64,000 nucleotides of DNA from Miltoncostaea sp963770865 (GTDB lineage: Bacteria > Actinomycetota > Thermoleophilia > Miltoncostaeales > Miltoncostaeaceae), in the NCBI GenBank assembly GCA_963770865.1, contig CAVYRD010000018.1:1-64000 (forward strand). The letters are read 5' to 3'. The translations under genes were made by a program, and so were the position numbers. The notes beneath the pieces were generated by a model that was given only the letters and a program-made list of their open reading frames with translations, had not been told where the DNA came from and did no database searches. Shown here piece after piece: positions 49,269 through 58,723 of the stretch. Position 1 is the first letter of the stretch; each line of letters opens with the position of its first letter.

Positions 49269-50487
49269 CCGCAGAGGGGCTGACGGCCGCGAGACGTGGC
49301 TGTGATCGGCGTCCGATGTTGACAAGTATCCCCGTGCAGGCCAGGAGGATGATCAGGCTGCTGCCGCCGAACGACACGAACGGGAGCGGCACCCCCGTGA
49401 CGGGCAGGACGCCCACCACGGCCCCGATGTTGATGGCCGCCTGCATCACCACGAGCGTGGTCAGGCCGGCGGCGAGAACCTGCTGGTGGAGGTCGCGGGC
49501 CCCCAGCGCGATGCGGAACCCGGCGACGGCGAAGAGCCCGAACGCCACGAGGACCGCCACCACGCCGATGAGACCGAGTTCCTCCCCAACGGTCGCGAGG
49601 ATCATATCGGTGTGCGCCTCGGGCAGGTAGAACGCCTTCTGGACCCCGTCGCCCAGCCCGACGCCGTGAAGGCCTCCCGAGCCGAGCGCGATCTGGGCCT
49701 GGACGCTCTGGAACCCGGCCCCGTTCGGGTCGCTCCAGGGGTCGAGGAACGTGAAGAAGCGCTCGCGCCGGTAGGGCTCGGCGAGCATCGCGACCGTGGC
49801 CAGGAAGGCGCCGATCCCGACGATCGTCCCCATGTGCCTCAGGCGGGCGCCGGCCACGACCAGCATCGCGAACGCGATCGCGCTGAAGGTCATCGCGGTG
49901 CCCATGTCCGGCTCGATCAGGATCAGGAAGGCGAGCAGGCCGGTCACCACGAGAAACGGGGTGAGCCCCTTCCAGGTGGTGAGCCTGGCCGGCGGCCGCA
50001 CCACCGCCTGCGCCACCCACAGCGCCAGGGACAGCTTCGCCAGCTCGGCCGGCTGCAGCTGGCCGAGGCCGCCGAGCGAGATCCAGCGCCGCGAGCCGTT
50101 GACGCTCATGCCGATCGAGGGCACGAGCACCACCAGCAGCAGGAAGCCGGAGATCGCCAGCGCGGGCGGGCCCAGGCGGCGCATCCCCTCGGGCGACATG
50201 CGCGCGAACACCGCGTACGCGCAGAAGCCGGCGGCCGCGTACGCCGCCTGGCGGACGGCCAGGCCCAGCGGGTCTCCGTCGTTGAGCAGGGCCGTGGCGC
50301 TCGAGGTGGAGAAGACCATCACCAGGCCGAAGCAGACGAGCGCCAGCACCGTCGCGCTCAGCAGCCGCTCCGGGCTGACGCCGGGCCCGGCCGCGCGGGC
50401 CGACTCCCGGGCCCGCGGCGGCGCGGGGCGCGGCGCGCGGGGGGACGGGCGCGGCTCGGGCCGCGCGGCGGATCGGGAGGGTGCCAC
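49186..50487 (-). CDS. ftsW: lipid II polymerase / cell division protein FtsW
   Basis: A SEDS glycosyltransferase working with FtsI at the septum. The 433 residues have a Pro/Arg-rich cytoplasmic head of about 40 and then some ten membrane segments. Markers are VNGSRRWISLGGLGQLQPAELAKLSLALWVA, LIEPDMGTAMTFSAIA, FLDPWSDPNGAGFQSVQAQIALGSGGLHGVGLGDG, AFYLPEAHTDMILATVGEELG and PLPFVSFGGSSLIILL. The last 45 residues are not SEDS-like and run over the murG start. Confidence 0.92.
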   Translation of the reverse strand: MAPSRSAARPEPRPSPRAPRPAPPRARESARAAGPGVSPERLLSATVLALVCFGLVMVFSTSSATALLNDGDPLGLAVRQAAYAAAGFCAYAVFARMSPEGMRRLGPPALAISGFLLLVVLVPSIGMSVNGSRRWISLGGLGQLQPAELAKLSLALWVAQAVVRPPARLTTWKGLTPFLVVTGLLAFLILIEPDMGTAMTFSAIAFAMLVVAGARLRHMGTIVGIGAFLATVAMLAEPYRRERFFTFLDPWSDPNGAGFQSVQAQIALGSGGLHGVGLGDGVQKAFYLPEAHTDMILATVGEELGLIGVVAVLVAFGLFAVAGFRIALGARDLHQQVLAAGLTTLVVMQAAINIGAVVGVLPVTGVPLPFVSFGGSSLIILLACTGILVNIGRRSQPRLAAVSPSAGDDRRRGDGRPRDAGAGGGRRAPRPGR

Positions 50488-50542
50488 GGTCCTGGGGTCT
50501 TCGCCGGGCGGCGGGCCCTCCCCTGCCCACCCGTTCGGGGGG

Positions 50543-51853
50543 TCAGGTGTCCGGCAGCCCCTCGACGAGCGCGCGGAACGCGTCGCCGCGCGCGGCGAAG
50601 TCGCGGAAGTCGTTTCCGGTCGGCGCGCCGGGCGACAGGAGCACCGCGCCGCCGGGCGGCGCCATCGCGCGGGCGCGGGCCACGGCGTCGGCGAGGTCGG
50701 CCGCCAGCTCGGCCCGCACCCCGGTGCCGCCGACGGCCGCGAGGATGTCCGGGCCGTTGGCCGGCATCGCCACCAGGCCGGCCACCGCGCCCTCCCCCTC
50801 CAGGTGGCGGACCAGCGGGGCGTAGTCCTGGGCGCGGTCGTGGCCGCCCACGAGCACCACCGTGGGGCGTGGCGCCAGGGCGCGGGCCGCGGCCACGGTC
50901 GCCTCGGGGATCGTGGCGATGCTGTCGTTGACGTAGAGCACCCCGCCGCGCTCGGCCACCGGCTCCAGGCGGTGCGCCAGGGGGCGGAAGCCGGCGAGCG
51001 CCGGCGCCAGGCCGTCGACGTCCACCCCCGCGGCCTCGAGCGCGGCGAGCGCGGCGCAGACGTTGTCGAGGTTGTGCGCGCCGGCCAGCGCGATCGCCTC
51101 GCGGGGCGCGTACGGCGCGCCGGCGCGCGTGACGCCGCCCTCCCCCGCGTCGAACCCGGCCGGGTCGCGGAACCAGACCGGGTTGGGCAGGCCGGCGCCG
51201 CGCTCGCGCACGGCCGGGTCGGCCGCGTTCAGCACCGAGCGCATGTCCGGCCGGTGGGCGAACAGGTTGAGCTTGTCGGCCCAGTAGCGGTCCTGGGTCC
51301 CGTGCCAGTCGGTGTGCTCGCGGTAGAGGTTGAGCAGCACCCCCACCTGCGGCGACGCGTCGAGGTCGCTGGCCTGGAAGCTCGAGAGCTCCAGCACCCA
51401 GAGGTCCACGCCCGCCGGGTCCTCGGCCAGGAGATCGACCAGCGGGCGGCCGATGTTGCCCGCGAGCCGCGCCTCACGGCCCGCCGCGGCGGCCAGGTGG
51501 GCGATGAGGGCGCTCGTGGTGCTCTTGCCCTTGGTGCCGGTGACCCCGATCGTCAGCGCGTCCGGGTGCTCGGCGAACCAGAGGTTGGTGCCCGTGGTGA
51601 GCGCCACGCCCGCGTCGGCCAGGCGACGCGCCTCGGGCCGGTAGCGGCTGATGCCGGGCGAGCGCACGACCACGTCGCAGGTGAGGAGGGCGGCGGGGTC
51701 GGGCAGGACGCCCGGCTCGGCGGCCGCACCCTCGTCGACCAGCACGAGCGGCGTGCCGGGCAGGCGCTCGCGCACCAGGGAGGCGATGGCGCGGCCCTCG
51801 CGTCCGAGCCCCCAGACGCCGACCCGCCGCCCCTCAAGCTCCGAGAAGCGCAC
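50543..51853 (-). CDS. murD: UDP-MurNAc-L-alanine--glutamate ligase (MurD; L-Glu-using MurD2 role likely)
   Basis: Adds the second amino acid of the stem peptide. From GTG 51853 there are 436 residues: VRFSELEGRRVGVWGLGREGRAIASLV, SPGISRYRPEARRLADAG, the P-loop IGVTGTKGKSTTSALIAHL, LELSSFQASDLDASPQVGVLLNLYREHTDWHG and VVLVGGHDRAQDY. Normal MurD uses D-Glu. Here the gene overlaps murL, so it may instead add L-Glu, which MurL then epimerises, as shown for the Xanthomonas MurD2/MurL pair. The sequence alone does not settle its stereospecificity. An upstream start at 51892 is possible. Confidence 0.9.
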   Translation of the reverse strand: MRFSELEGRRVGVWGLGREGRAIASLVRERLPGTPLVLVDEGAAAEPGVLPDPAALLTCDVVVRSPGISRYRPEARRLADAGVALTTGTNLWFAEHPDALTIGVTGTKGKSTTSALIAHLAAAAGREARLAGNIGRPLVDLLAEDPAGVDLWVLELSSFQASDLDASPQVGVLLNLYREHTDWHGTQDRYWADKLNLFAHRPDMRSVLNAADPAVRERGAGLPNPVWFRDPAGFDAGEGGVTRAGAPYAPREAIALAGAHNLDNVCAALAALEAAGVDVDGLAPALAGFRPLAHRLEPVAERGGVLYVNDSIATIPEATVAAARALAPRPTVVLVGGHDRAQDYAPLVRHLEGEGAVAGLVAMPANGPDILAAVGGTGVRAELAADLADAVARARAMAPPGGAVLLSPGAPTGNDFRDFAARGDAFRALVEGLPDT

Positions 51854-53183
51854 CGATGGCCCGGTCGTGGCGGTCGGGGATCGCGTCCTCACCGGAGCGC
51901 CGCAGCCACGGCGCGACGGCGCCCGCGTCGGCGCCGCCCGCCAGCGGGGCCAGGCGGCCCACCAGGGCGTCGCCCGCCCAGGCGGGCGACGCGGCCACCG
52001 CCCGCAGCGCGGCGCGCGCCTCGTCGGCCTCGCCCACGCACTCGAACGGCTTCTCGGCGTCGATGCCGAGGATGGCGCGGAACCCCTCCTCCTGCGCGGG
52101 GTCGTCGAGCAGGTCGCGGCCGAAGATCCCGGTCAGCGCGTCGCGGTCGAGGAACGGCGCGAGGGCCAGGAACACGAAGCGGCACTTGGGGCAGTCGCCG
52201 CACCACCCCGTGGCGGCCGGCTCGTGGATGCGGAAGTTGGCGTTGCAGCTCATGAAGCTCGCGTGGTGGGTGGGCAGGCCCGCGAAGGCGCGGCTGATGG
52301 CGAGCTCCGACCACGGGCGCAGCAGCGAGAAGACGCGCAGGTCGCTCGCGACGTCGCGGGCCACCGCCTCGGCCAGCCCGCGCTCGGCCTCCCAGCTCTT
52401 GGAGAACTGGTGGTTGATGACGCCGCCGAACTCCGGCCAGTCGAAGTTGCCGGACGACGCCGAGCGCTCGTTGGACATCACGACCGCGTCGCAGCCCTCG
52501 AGCAGCGCCGCCACGATCGCCGCGCAGGAGACGATCGCCGTGATCGGGACGTGGCCGTTGTACGCGCCGCGCCGGTTGAGGTCGATCAGGGCCGGGTCGA
52601 TCGTGCGCTCGGCGTGGACCATGCGGGCGCCCTCGATGCGGGCGGCGGCGTCGGCCGACGGCTTGCGCCCCACCGAGAACGCCACCAGGTCCTCGCCCGC
52701 GGCCGCGAGGGCGGCCAGCGTCACGACCGAGTCCTTGCCGCCGCCGATCGGCACCAGCGAGCGCTCCGGGAGCCCGGCCGGGGCGGCGGGCCGCGGGGCG
52801 TCGTCACGCGCCGGGAAGACGATCCCCCGCCCGACGTGCGCCAGCCCGTTGCGCCACGCGAACTCGCCGAGGCCCTGCGTGTAGAGGCGCCCGAGGAACG
52901 CGGCCGTCTCCGGCGAGGGGGCCTCGCCCTCGATCACCACGCGCGGCGGCACGGCCGCCTTGAAGTAGCTGACGCCGGCCACCAGGTGGAGCAGGCGCAC
53001 CCCGCGGTCGAGGGCGGCGCGGCGCTCGGGGCCCGGCGGGGAGGCCGGCGGCGGGAACGCGAACGTCTCGGTGAAGCGGTGGGCGTCGTCGAGCGCGTAG
53101 CCGAGCCGCACGAGCCCGGTGCCCCAGTCGGCGGAGCAGCCGGTGAAGCGGAACTCCCGGACCGCCTCCGGGGCGAACCTCAC
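51834..53183 (-). CDS. murL: UDP-MurNAc-L-Ala-L-Glu epimerase (MurL)
   Basis: Epimerises the terminal L-Glu of UDP-MurNAc-L-Ala-L-Glu to D-Glu, replacing glutamate racemase. The 449 residues have a PP-loop-like VPIGGGKDSVVTLAALAA (GGGKDS 147-152), RRGAYNGHVPITAIVS, AVVMSNERSASSGNF (about 234-247) and INHQFSKSWEAERGLAE. FMSCNANFRIHEPAATGWCGDCPKCRFVFLALAPF ends it, with cysteines 328, 331 and 334. These are the conserved blocks of MurL as I know them. The GTG start overlaps the mraY stop by 4 bp and the end overlaps murD, so mraY-murL-murD are coupled. Confidence 0.85.
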   Translation of the reverse strand: MRFAPEAVREFRFTGCSADWGTGLVRLGYALDDAHRFTETFAFPPPASPPGPERRAALDRGVRLLHLVAGVSYFKAAVPPRVVIEGEAPSPETAAFLGRLYTQGLGEFAWRNGLAHVGRGIVFPARDDAPRPAAPAGLPERSLVPIGGGKDSVVTLAALAAAGEDLVAFSVGRKPSADAAARIEGARMVHAERTIDPALIDLNRRGAYNGHVPITAIVSCAAIVAALLEGCDAVVMSNERSASSGNFDWPEFGGVINHQFSKSWEAERGLAEAVARDVASDLRVFSLLRPWSELAISRAFAGLPTHHASFMSCNANFRIHEPAATGWCGDCPKCRFVFLALAPFLDRDALTGIFGRDLLDDPAQEEGFRAILGIDAEKPFECVGEADEARAALRAVAASPAWAGDALVGRLAPLAGGADAGAVAPWLRRSGEDAIPDRHDRAIGALLGA

Positions 53184-54175
53184 GGGGTCAGCGTCGGGAC
53201 GTTCTGGAAGTCGCGGAAGAACAGCGTGAAGCCCACCGCCGCGAAGATCGCGGCGATCAGCCAGAAGCGCACGATGATCTTGGTCTCGCTCCACGCGGCC
53301 ATCTCGAAGTGGTGGTGGACGGGCGTCATCAGGAACACCCGGCGCTTGAAGCGCTTGAACACGATCACCTGGATGATGACCGACAGCGCCTCGGCCACGA
53401 AGATCGCGCCGATCACCGCGAGCAGGATCTCGGTCTTGGTCATCACCGCCATCGCCGCGATCGCGCCCCCGAGGGCGTACGAGCCGGTGTCGCCCATGAA
53501 GACGGCCGCCGGGAACGAGTTGAACCAGAGGAAGCCGACGCACGCCCCGACGAGGGTGGCGCCGAAGATGGCCAGGTCCTGCTGGTCGCTCACGAACGCG
53601 ATGGCCGTGTAGGAGAGCAGCACGATCGCGCAGATGCCGGCCGCCAGGCCGTCGAGACCGTCGGTCAGGTTGACCGCGTTGGCCGCGCCCGCCACCACCA
53701 GGAAGACGATCACGAAGAAGGCGACGACGCCGATCTCGAAGCTCTCGTCGACCACCGGGATCGTGAGGGTCGTCGGCAGGCCGACGACGTCCACCGCGAC
53801 CCACACCAGCACCAGGGCGATCACGAACAGGCCGAGCATGCGCAGGCGCCCCGACAGGCCCAGCGACCGCTTCTTGACGATCTTCATGAAGTCGTCGATG
53901 AAGCCGATCAGGCCGCAGCCCAGGGTCACGAAGAGCACCAGCATGGCCTCGGTGCTGCGGCTCGACAGGATGATGAACGGCAGCGTGGTGGCCACGAGGA
54001 TCAGGAGGCCGCCCATCGTGGGCGTGCCCTGCTTCTCGGCGTGCCCCTCGGGGATCAGCCCGGGCGCGCGCACGAACTGGCCCACCTCGTTGGCGCGCAG
54101 CCAGGCGATGAACTTCGGCCCGAGGAACATCAGGAGGGTCGCGGCGCAGATCGCGGAGATGAGGACGCGGGGCAA
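53180..54175 (-). CDS. mraY: phospho-N-acetylmuramoyl-pentapeptide-transferase
   Basis: Forms lipid I by moving phospho-MurNAc-pentapeptide to undecaprenyl phosphate. The 331 residues have about ten membrane segments and the active-site blocks EKQGTPTMGGLLIL, IGFIDDFMKIVKKRSLGL, NLTDGLDGLAAG, FPAAVFMGDTGSYALGG and MTPVHHHFEMAAWSETKIIVRFW. The start codon is TTG (54175), 7 bp below the murF stop. Confidence 0.96.
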   Translation of the reverse strand: MPRVLISAICAATLLMFLGPKFIAWLRANEVGQFVRAPGLIPEGHAEKQGTPTMGGLLILVATTLPFIILSSRSTEAMLVLFVTLGCGLIGFIDDFMKIVKKRSLGLSGRLRMLGLFVIALVLVWVAVDVVGLPTTLTIPVVDESFEIGVVAFFVIVFLVVAGAANAVNLTDGLDGLAAGICAIVLLSYTAIAFVSDQQDLAIFGATLVGACVGFLWFNSFPAAVFMGDTGSYALGGAIAAMAVMTKTEILLAVIGAIFVAEALSVIIQVIVFKRFKRRVFLMTPVHHHFEMAAWSETKIIVRFWLIAAIFAAVGFTLFFRDFQNVPTLTP

Positions 54176-54182
54176 CGGACCC

Positions 54183-55490
54183 CTACCTTTGAGCGATCGC
54201 CGCGGCGACCCGCTCGAGGCGCATCGACCGCGAGCCCTTCAGCAGCACGACGTCGCCCTCCCGCAGCAGGCCGGGGACGCGCTCGACGGCCTCCTCCACG
54301 GTGGCGATGTGGACGGCCTCCAGGCCGTTCGCCCCGGCGGCGTACTGCGCCGCGCGCTCGCCCACCGCCACCAGCAGGTCGATGCCCGCGGCCGCCGCGG
54401 CCTCGCCCACCTCGCGGTGGAAGCGTGCCTCCTCGGGGCCGAGCTCCATCATGTCCGCGAGCACCGCCACCCGGCGCCCCGGGCGGCCCGCGAGGTCCGC
54501 CAGCGCCGCGCGCATCGCGACGGGGTTCGCGTTGTAGCAGTCCTCGATCACGGTGCCGCCGACGGCGAGGGGGCGCTCCTGGCCCCGCATCGCCGACAGG
54601 GCGACGTCGACCCGCGTGCCCGCGGCGGGGGCCAGGCCGAGCGCCTCGCAGCAGGCGTAGGCGGCCGCGGCGTTCCGCAGCTCCCACGCCTTGCTCAGGC
54701 TCAGGTCGAGGTCGACTGTCGGGGCGTCGCCGAAGCGCACGACCCTCACCTCCGGGTCGAGGGCGGCGACGTGCGGATCGAGCAGCGGCTCGTCGACGGG
54801 GACGACCGCGACGCCGCCGGGCCGCAGCGCCTGGAGGATCTCGGCCTTCGCGGCGGCGACGGCCTCGACCGTGCCGAGCAGCTCGAGGTGCACCGGACCG
54901 ATGGCCGTCACGCAGGCGACGTCGGGCGGGGCGAGGGCCGCAAGCTCCGCGATCTGCCCCACACCCCTCATCCCCATCTCGACGACGGCCACCTGCGTGC
55001 CCTCGGCGAGGCCGGTGAGGAACAGCGGCACGCCGACCTCGGTGTTGCGGTTGCCCGGGGTCCCCTCCACCGCGACGCCGGCGGCGCGCAGCATGGCGAC
55101 GACGATGTCCTTGGTCGTGGTCTTGCCGGTGGCGCCGGTGACGCCGACGACCTTCGCGCCGCTGCGCTCGAGGGCGATGCGGCCGGCCGCCTGCAGCACG
55201 GCCAGCGGGTCCTTCGCCACCAGCACCGGCTTGCGCACCGCGAGGGCCTCGCCCTCGATCCAGCGCCACGCCGACTCGGTGACCACCGCTGCCGCCGCGC
55301 CGTCGCGGAGGGCGTCGATGGCGTGCATGCCCCCGTCGGCCACCTCCCCGCGGATGCCGGCGAACAGGGCGCCGGGCACGGGCTCCTCGCGCGTGTCCAC
55401 GTAGGCGCCCTCGAACTCGACGTCGGGCGTGCCGACCGGGATGCGCGCGGGCTCGCCGCACTTCAGCAGGTCGTTGACCGTGAGCCTCAC
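54183..55490 (-). CDS. murF: UDP-MurNAc-tripeptide--D-Ala-D-Ala ligase
   Basis: Adds the D-Ala-D-Ala dipeptide. The 435 residues show AYVDTREEPVPGALFAGIRGEVADGG, the P-loop VVGVTGATGKTTTKDIV, GNRNTEVGVPLFLTGL, VAVVEMGMRGVGQIAELAALAPPDVACVTAIGPVHLELLG and VIEDCYNANPVAMRAAL. DVVLLKGSRSMRLERV ends it. The GTG start overlaps the murE stop by 4 bp. No ddl gene for the dipeptide is seen in the window. Confidence 0.95.
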   Translation of the reverse strand: MRLTVNDLLKCGEPARIPVGTPDVEFEGAYVDTREEPVPGALFAGIRGEVADGGMHAIDALRDGAAAAVVTESAWRWIEGEALAVRKPVLVAKDPLAVLQAAGRIALERSGAKVVGVTGATGKTTTKDIVVAMLRAAGVAVEGTPGNRNTEVGVPLFLTGLAEGTQVAVVEMGMRGVGQIAELAALAPPDVACVTAIGPVHLELLGTVEAVAAAKAEILQALRPGGVAVVPVDEPLLDPHVAALDPEVRVVRFGDAPTVDLDLSLSKAWELRNAAAAYACCEALGLAPAAGTRVDVALSAMRGQERPLAVGGTVIEDCYNANPVAMRAALADLAGRPGRRVAVLADMMELGPEEARFHREVGEAAAAAGIDLLVAVGERAAQYAAGANGLEAVHIATVEEAVERVPGLLREGDVVLLKGSRSMRLERVAAAIAQR

Positions 55491-56968
55491 GCCGCCGCCC
55501 CCGCCAGCTGCTCGCGCGCGACCTCGCGGTCGTCGAACGGCGTCACGACGCCGGCGCGCTCCTGGCCCTGCTCGTGGCCCTTGCCGGCGATGACGACCAC
55601 GTCGCCCGCGGCCGCCGCGCGCAGGGCGCGGCCGATCGCCGCGCGGCGGTCGACCTCCACCACGAGCTCTGCGGGGCCGCCCGCGGCCCCCTCCAGGATC
55701 TCCGCCACGATCGCCTCCGGGTCCTCACTGCGGGGGTTGTCCGACGTGACCACCGCCACGTCGGCGAGCCGTCGTGCCACGTCGCCCATCTGCGGCCGCT
55801 TGCCGCGGTCGCGGTCGCCTCCGCAGCCGAAGACCACGATCAGGCGGCCGCCGGAGACGATCTCGCGCGCGGCGCGCAGCACGTTGTCGAGCGAGTCGGG
55901 CGTGTGGGCGTAGTCGACGATCACGGGGAAGGGCTGCCCGCCCTCGACGGCCTCGAAGCGCCCGGGCACGCCGGCGACGCCCGCGATGCCCGCCGCCACG
56001 GCCTCGTGGGGCAGCCCGAGCAGCTCCCCCACGGCGGCGACGCCCGTGAGGTTGGCGAGGTTGAACCGCCCGCGCAGCGCGCTCGCGATCTCCAGCGGCC
56101 CGCGCGGCGTGCGGATGACGGCGCGGATGCCGGTCTCGAGGCCGCTGACCTCGACCGGCCGCACCTCGGCGTCCGCCTCGACCGCGTAGCCCAGCGCGCC
56201 GGTCTCGGCGGCCAGCCGGCGCCCGTACTCGTCGTCGAGGTTGGCGGCGCCGGGTGGGTTCTCGCCCTCCCCCGTCGGGCGCGCGAACAGCCCGCGCTTG
56301 GCGGCGTAGTAGGTCTCGACGTCGTGGTGGTAGTCGAGGTGGTCGCGCGTGAGGTTGGTGAAGAGCGCCGCGGCGAAGCGGGTGCCGGCCACCCGGCGCT
56401 GGTCGAGGGCGTGGGAGGAGACCTCCATCGCGCAGGCCCGGTCGCCGGCGTCGCACATGCGGGCGAACAGGTCCTGCAGCTCGATCGCGTCGGGCGTGGT
56501 GTGGGCCATCGGCACGACCCGCCCGCCGATGCGCGCCTCGATCGTGCCGATGAGCCCGCAGGGCCGGCCGGCCGCCTCCAGCACCGAGCGCAGCAGGAAG
56601 GCCGAGGTCGTCTTGCCGTTGGTGCCCGTCACGCCGACCACGTCGAGGGCCTCCGACGGGCGCCCGCGCACCTCCGAGGCGGCGATCGCCATCGCCAGGC
56701 GGACGTCCTCCACCACGACCTGGGGTACCGGCAGGTCGAGCGGCCGCTCCACCAGCACCGCGCTCGCCCCGCGGGCGACGGCGTCGGCGGCGAAGTCGTG
56801 CCCGTCGGCGCGCAGGCCGCGCACCGCGCAGAAGAGCGCGCCCGGGCCGGCGTCCTCGGGCCGCTGCACCACCGCCGTGACCGGGGTGGCGCCCGGGTCG
56901 CCGGAGGCGCCGGGGGCCGGGATGACACGCCCGCCGGGCCCTCGCCCGATCAGCTCGTCCAGGGTCAT
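55487..56968 (-). CDS. murE: UDP-MurNAc-L-Ala-D-Glu--2,6-diaminopimelate ligase
   Basis: Adds the third amino acid. The 493 residues have GVTGTNGKTTSAFLLRSVLE as P-loop, AMEVSSHALDQRRVAGTRFAAALFTNLTRDHLDYHHDVETYYAAK and the substrate motif TSDNPRSEDPEAIV. DNPR marks meso-diaminopimelate specificity, so the wall is probably A1gamma type. AHTPDSLDNVLRAAREIV and VVIAGKGHEQGQE also fit. The start is 36 bp below ftsI, and the stop overlaps murF. Confidence 0.96.
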   Translation of the reverse strand: MTLDELIGRGPGGRVIPAPGASGDPGATPVTAVVQRPEDAGPGALFCAVRGLRADGHDFAADAVARGASAVLVERPLDLPVPQVVVEDVRLAMAIAASEVRGRPSEALDVVGVTGTNGKTTSAFLLRSVLEAAGRPCGLIGTIEARIGGRVVPMAHTTPDAIELQDLFARMCDAGDRACAMEVSSHALDQRRVAGTRFAAALFTNLTRDHLDYHHDVETYYAAKRGLFARPTGEGENPPGAANLDDEYGRRLAAETGALGYAVEADAEVRPVEVSGLETGIRAVIRTPRGPLEIASALRGRFNLANLTGVAAVGELLGLPHEAVAAGIAGVAGVPGRFEAVEGGQPFPVIVDYAHTPDSLDNVLRAAREIVSGGRLIVVFGCGGDRDRGKRPQMGDVARRLADVAVVTSDNPRSEDPEAIVAEILEGAAGGPAELVVEVDRRAAIGRALRAAAAGDVVVIAGKGHEQGQERAGVVTPFDDREVAREQLAGAAA

Positions 56969-57004
56969 GCGGGGCGGGACTCTACCACAGCGGTCCCGCC
57001 GGAC

Positions 57005-58723
57005 TCAGGGGCGGATCTTGAGTCTTTGCAGGGAAAACTCGGTGATGTCCGCGAAGGCCGGGGCCGCGACGTCGCCGCCGTAGTACGACCCGGCGGTCGG
57101 CTCGTCCACCACCACCGCCACCAGCAGCTGGGGGTTCTCGGCCGGTGCGTAGCCCACGAACGACGAGGTGTAGAGCGTGTGGTCGTACTTGCCCGTCTCG
57201 GGGTCGACCTTCTCCGCCGTGCCGGTCTTGCCGGCCACCGCGTAGCCGCGGACCTCGGCCAGGGTGCCCGTGCCGCGCTCGGACACCACCTTGCGCAGCA
57301 TCCGGTCGACCTGATGGGCCGTCTTCGCGGTCATCACCCGGCGCGAGGCCCCGCCGTCGCCCTGGCGGAAGTGCGGCGTGACCAGCACCCCGCCGTTGGC
57401 GACGGCGGCATAGGCGCGCGCGAGCTGGGCCAGGGTCACCTGCACGCCCTGGCCGATCGGGAAGGTGAAGATGCCCGTGCCGAACCACTTGTCGTCGGCC
57501 GGCAGGTAGCCGCCGGCCTCCCCCGGGAAGTCGATGCCGGTGGGCCGGCCGAAGCCCAGTCGCGTCATCCAGGCCTCGAGCCGCTCCTTGCCGACGCGCA
57601 GCGAGATCTGCGAGATGCCGATGTTGCTCGACTCCTCGAGGATCTCCGTGGCCGTCAGCCGCTCCGGGCCGTGGTCGTGGGCGTCGCTCAGCGTGAAGTC
57701 CTCGTCGGCGTACGGGCGGATCGGGCTCGCCGGCAGGTCGAACGGCATCCGCGGCGTGACCTTGCCGTCCTCGAGGGCGGCGATCATCGGGACGATCTTG
57801 AAGGTCGAGCCGGGCTCGAACTGATCGACCACCGGCCGGTTGCGCTCCAGCTCCGGGTTCACCACGCGGCGGTCGTTGGGGTCGAAGCGCGGCACGGTGG
57901 CCATCGCGAGGATCGACCCGTCGCGCGGGTTCATCACGATGCCCATGACGCTCTTGGCCCCGTACTGGTCGCGCGTCGCGGCGAGCGTCGACTCCATCTG
58001 CGCCTGAATGGCCGGGTCGATGCTCGTGCGCACGTCGCCGCCCTGCACCGCCTCGCGGTCCGAGAGCACCTTGATCGGCCGGCCGAACAGGTCGCGCACC
58101 TCCACCCGTCGGCCCGGGACGCCGGTGAGCGCGTCGTCGTACTGCTTCTCCAGGCCCGAGATCCCCTGGCGGGTGTCGCCGGTCAGCCCGACCACCTGCG
58201 ACGCCTGCATGCCGCCGGGCAGGAAGCGCTTGTAGGTGTCCGAGAAGTAGATGCCGGGAAGGCCGAGCGCGCGGGCCCGGTCGGCGGCGCGCGGGGCCAC
58301 CGAGCGGGCGACCACGGCGTAGCCGCCGCCACCGGACAGGGTGTTGGCGATCTCGTTGGGGTCGCGCTTCAGGATCGGCGCGAGCTGCTCGGCCGTGCCG
58401 CGCGGGTCGGTGATCACCCGCGGGGAGGCCGTCACGTCCACCGCGAGCTGGTCCGTCGCGAGGTCGGTGCCGTCGGCCGCCAGCAAGGAGCCGCGCTGGG
58501 CCAGCAGGTCGGTCTCGCTGCGCTGGGCCTGGTGGGCCTTGCTCGCGAGGTCGCCCGCGCGGACCGTGCCGAGGAAGGTCGCGCGCACCCCCATCAGGAG
58601 CATCAGCAGCACCGCGACGCCCGTGAGCGCGCGGATGCGCCGGGCGCGGGCGCGCGAGGCCGGACGGGGAGGGCCCGCGGCCGGCCGTCGGGCGGGCGGT
58701 CGCCGCGAGGAGCCCGGCGGCAT
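57005..58723 (-). CDS. ftsI: septal penicillin-binding protein (FtsI/PBP3 transpeptidase)
   Basis: Cross-links septal peptidoglycan. The 572 residues have a basic head, one membrane segment (about 30-50, IRALTGVAVLLMLLMGVRATFLG), a dimerisation domain and the transpeptidase domain. Catalytic motifs are SxxK in FEPGSTFKIVPMIAAL, SxN in LEESSNIGISQ and KTG in AVAGKTGTAEKVDPETGKYDHTLYTSSFVGYAP. No PASTA repeats follow, so the domain ends soon after. The ATG overlaps the ftsL stop by one base. Confidence 0.95.
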   Translation of the reverse strand: MPPGSSRRPPARRPAAGPPRPASRARARRIRALTGVAVLLMLLMGVRATFLGTVRAGDLASKAHQAQRSETDLLAQRGSLLAADGTDLATDQLAVDVTASPRVITDPRGTAEQLAPILKRDPNEIANTLSGGGGYAVVARSVAPRAADRARALGLPGIYFSDTYKRFLPGGMQASQVVGLTGDTRQGISGLEKQYDDALTGVPGRRVEVRDLFGRPIKVLSDREAVQGGDVRTSIDPAIQAQMESTLAATRDQYGAKSVMGIVMNPRDGSILAMATVPRFDPNDRRVVNPELERNRPVVDQFEPGSTFKIVPMIAALEDGKVTPRMPFDLPASPIRPYADEDFTLSDAHDHGPERLTATEILEESSNIGISQISLRVGKERLEAWMTRLGFGRPTGIDFPGEAGGYLPADDKWFGTGIFTFPIGQGVQVTLAQLARAYAAVANGGVLVTPHFRQGDGGASRRVMTAKTAHQVDRMLRKVVSERGTGTLAEVRGYAVAGKTGTAEKVDPETGKYDHTLYTSSFVGYAPAENPQLLVAVVVDEPTAGSYYGGDVAAPAFADITEFSLQRLKIRP

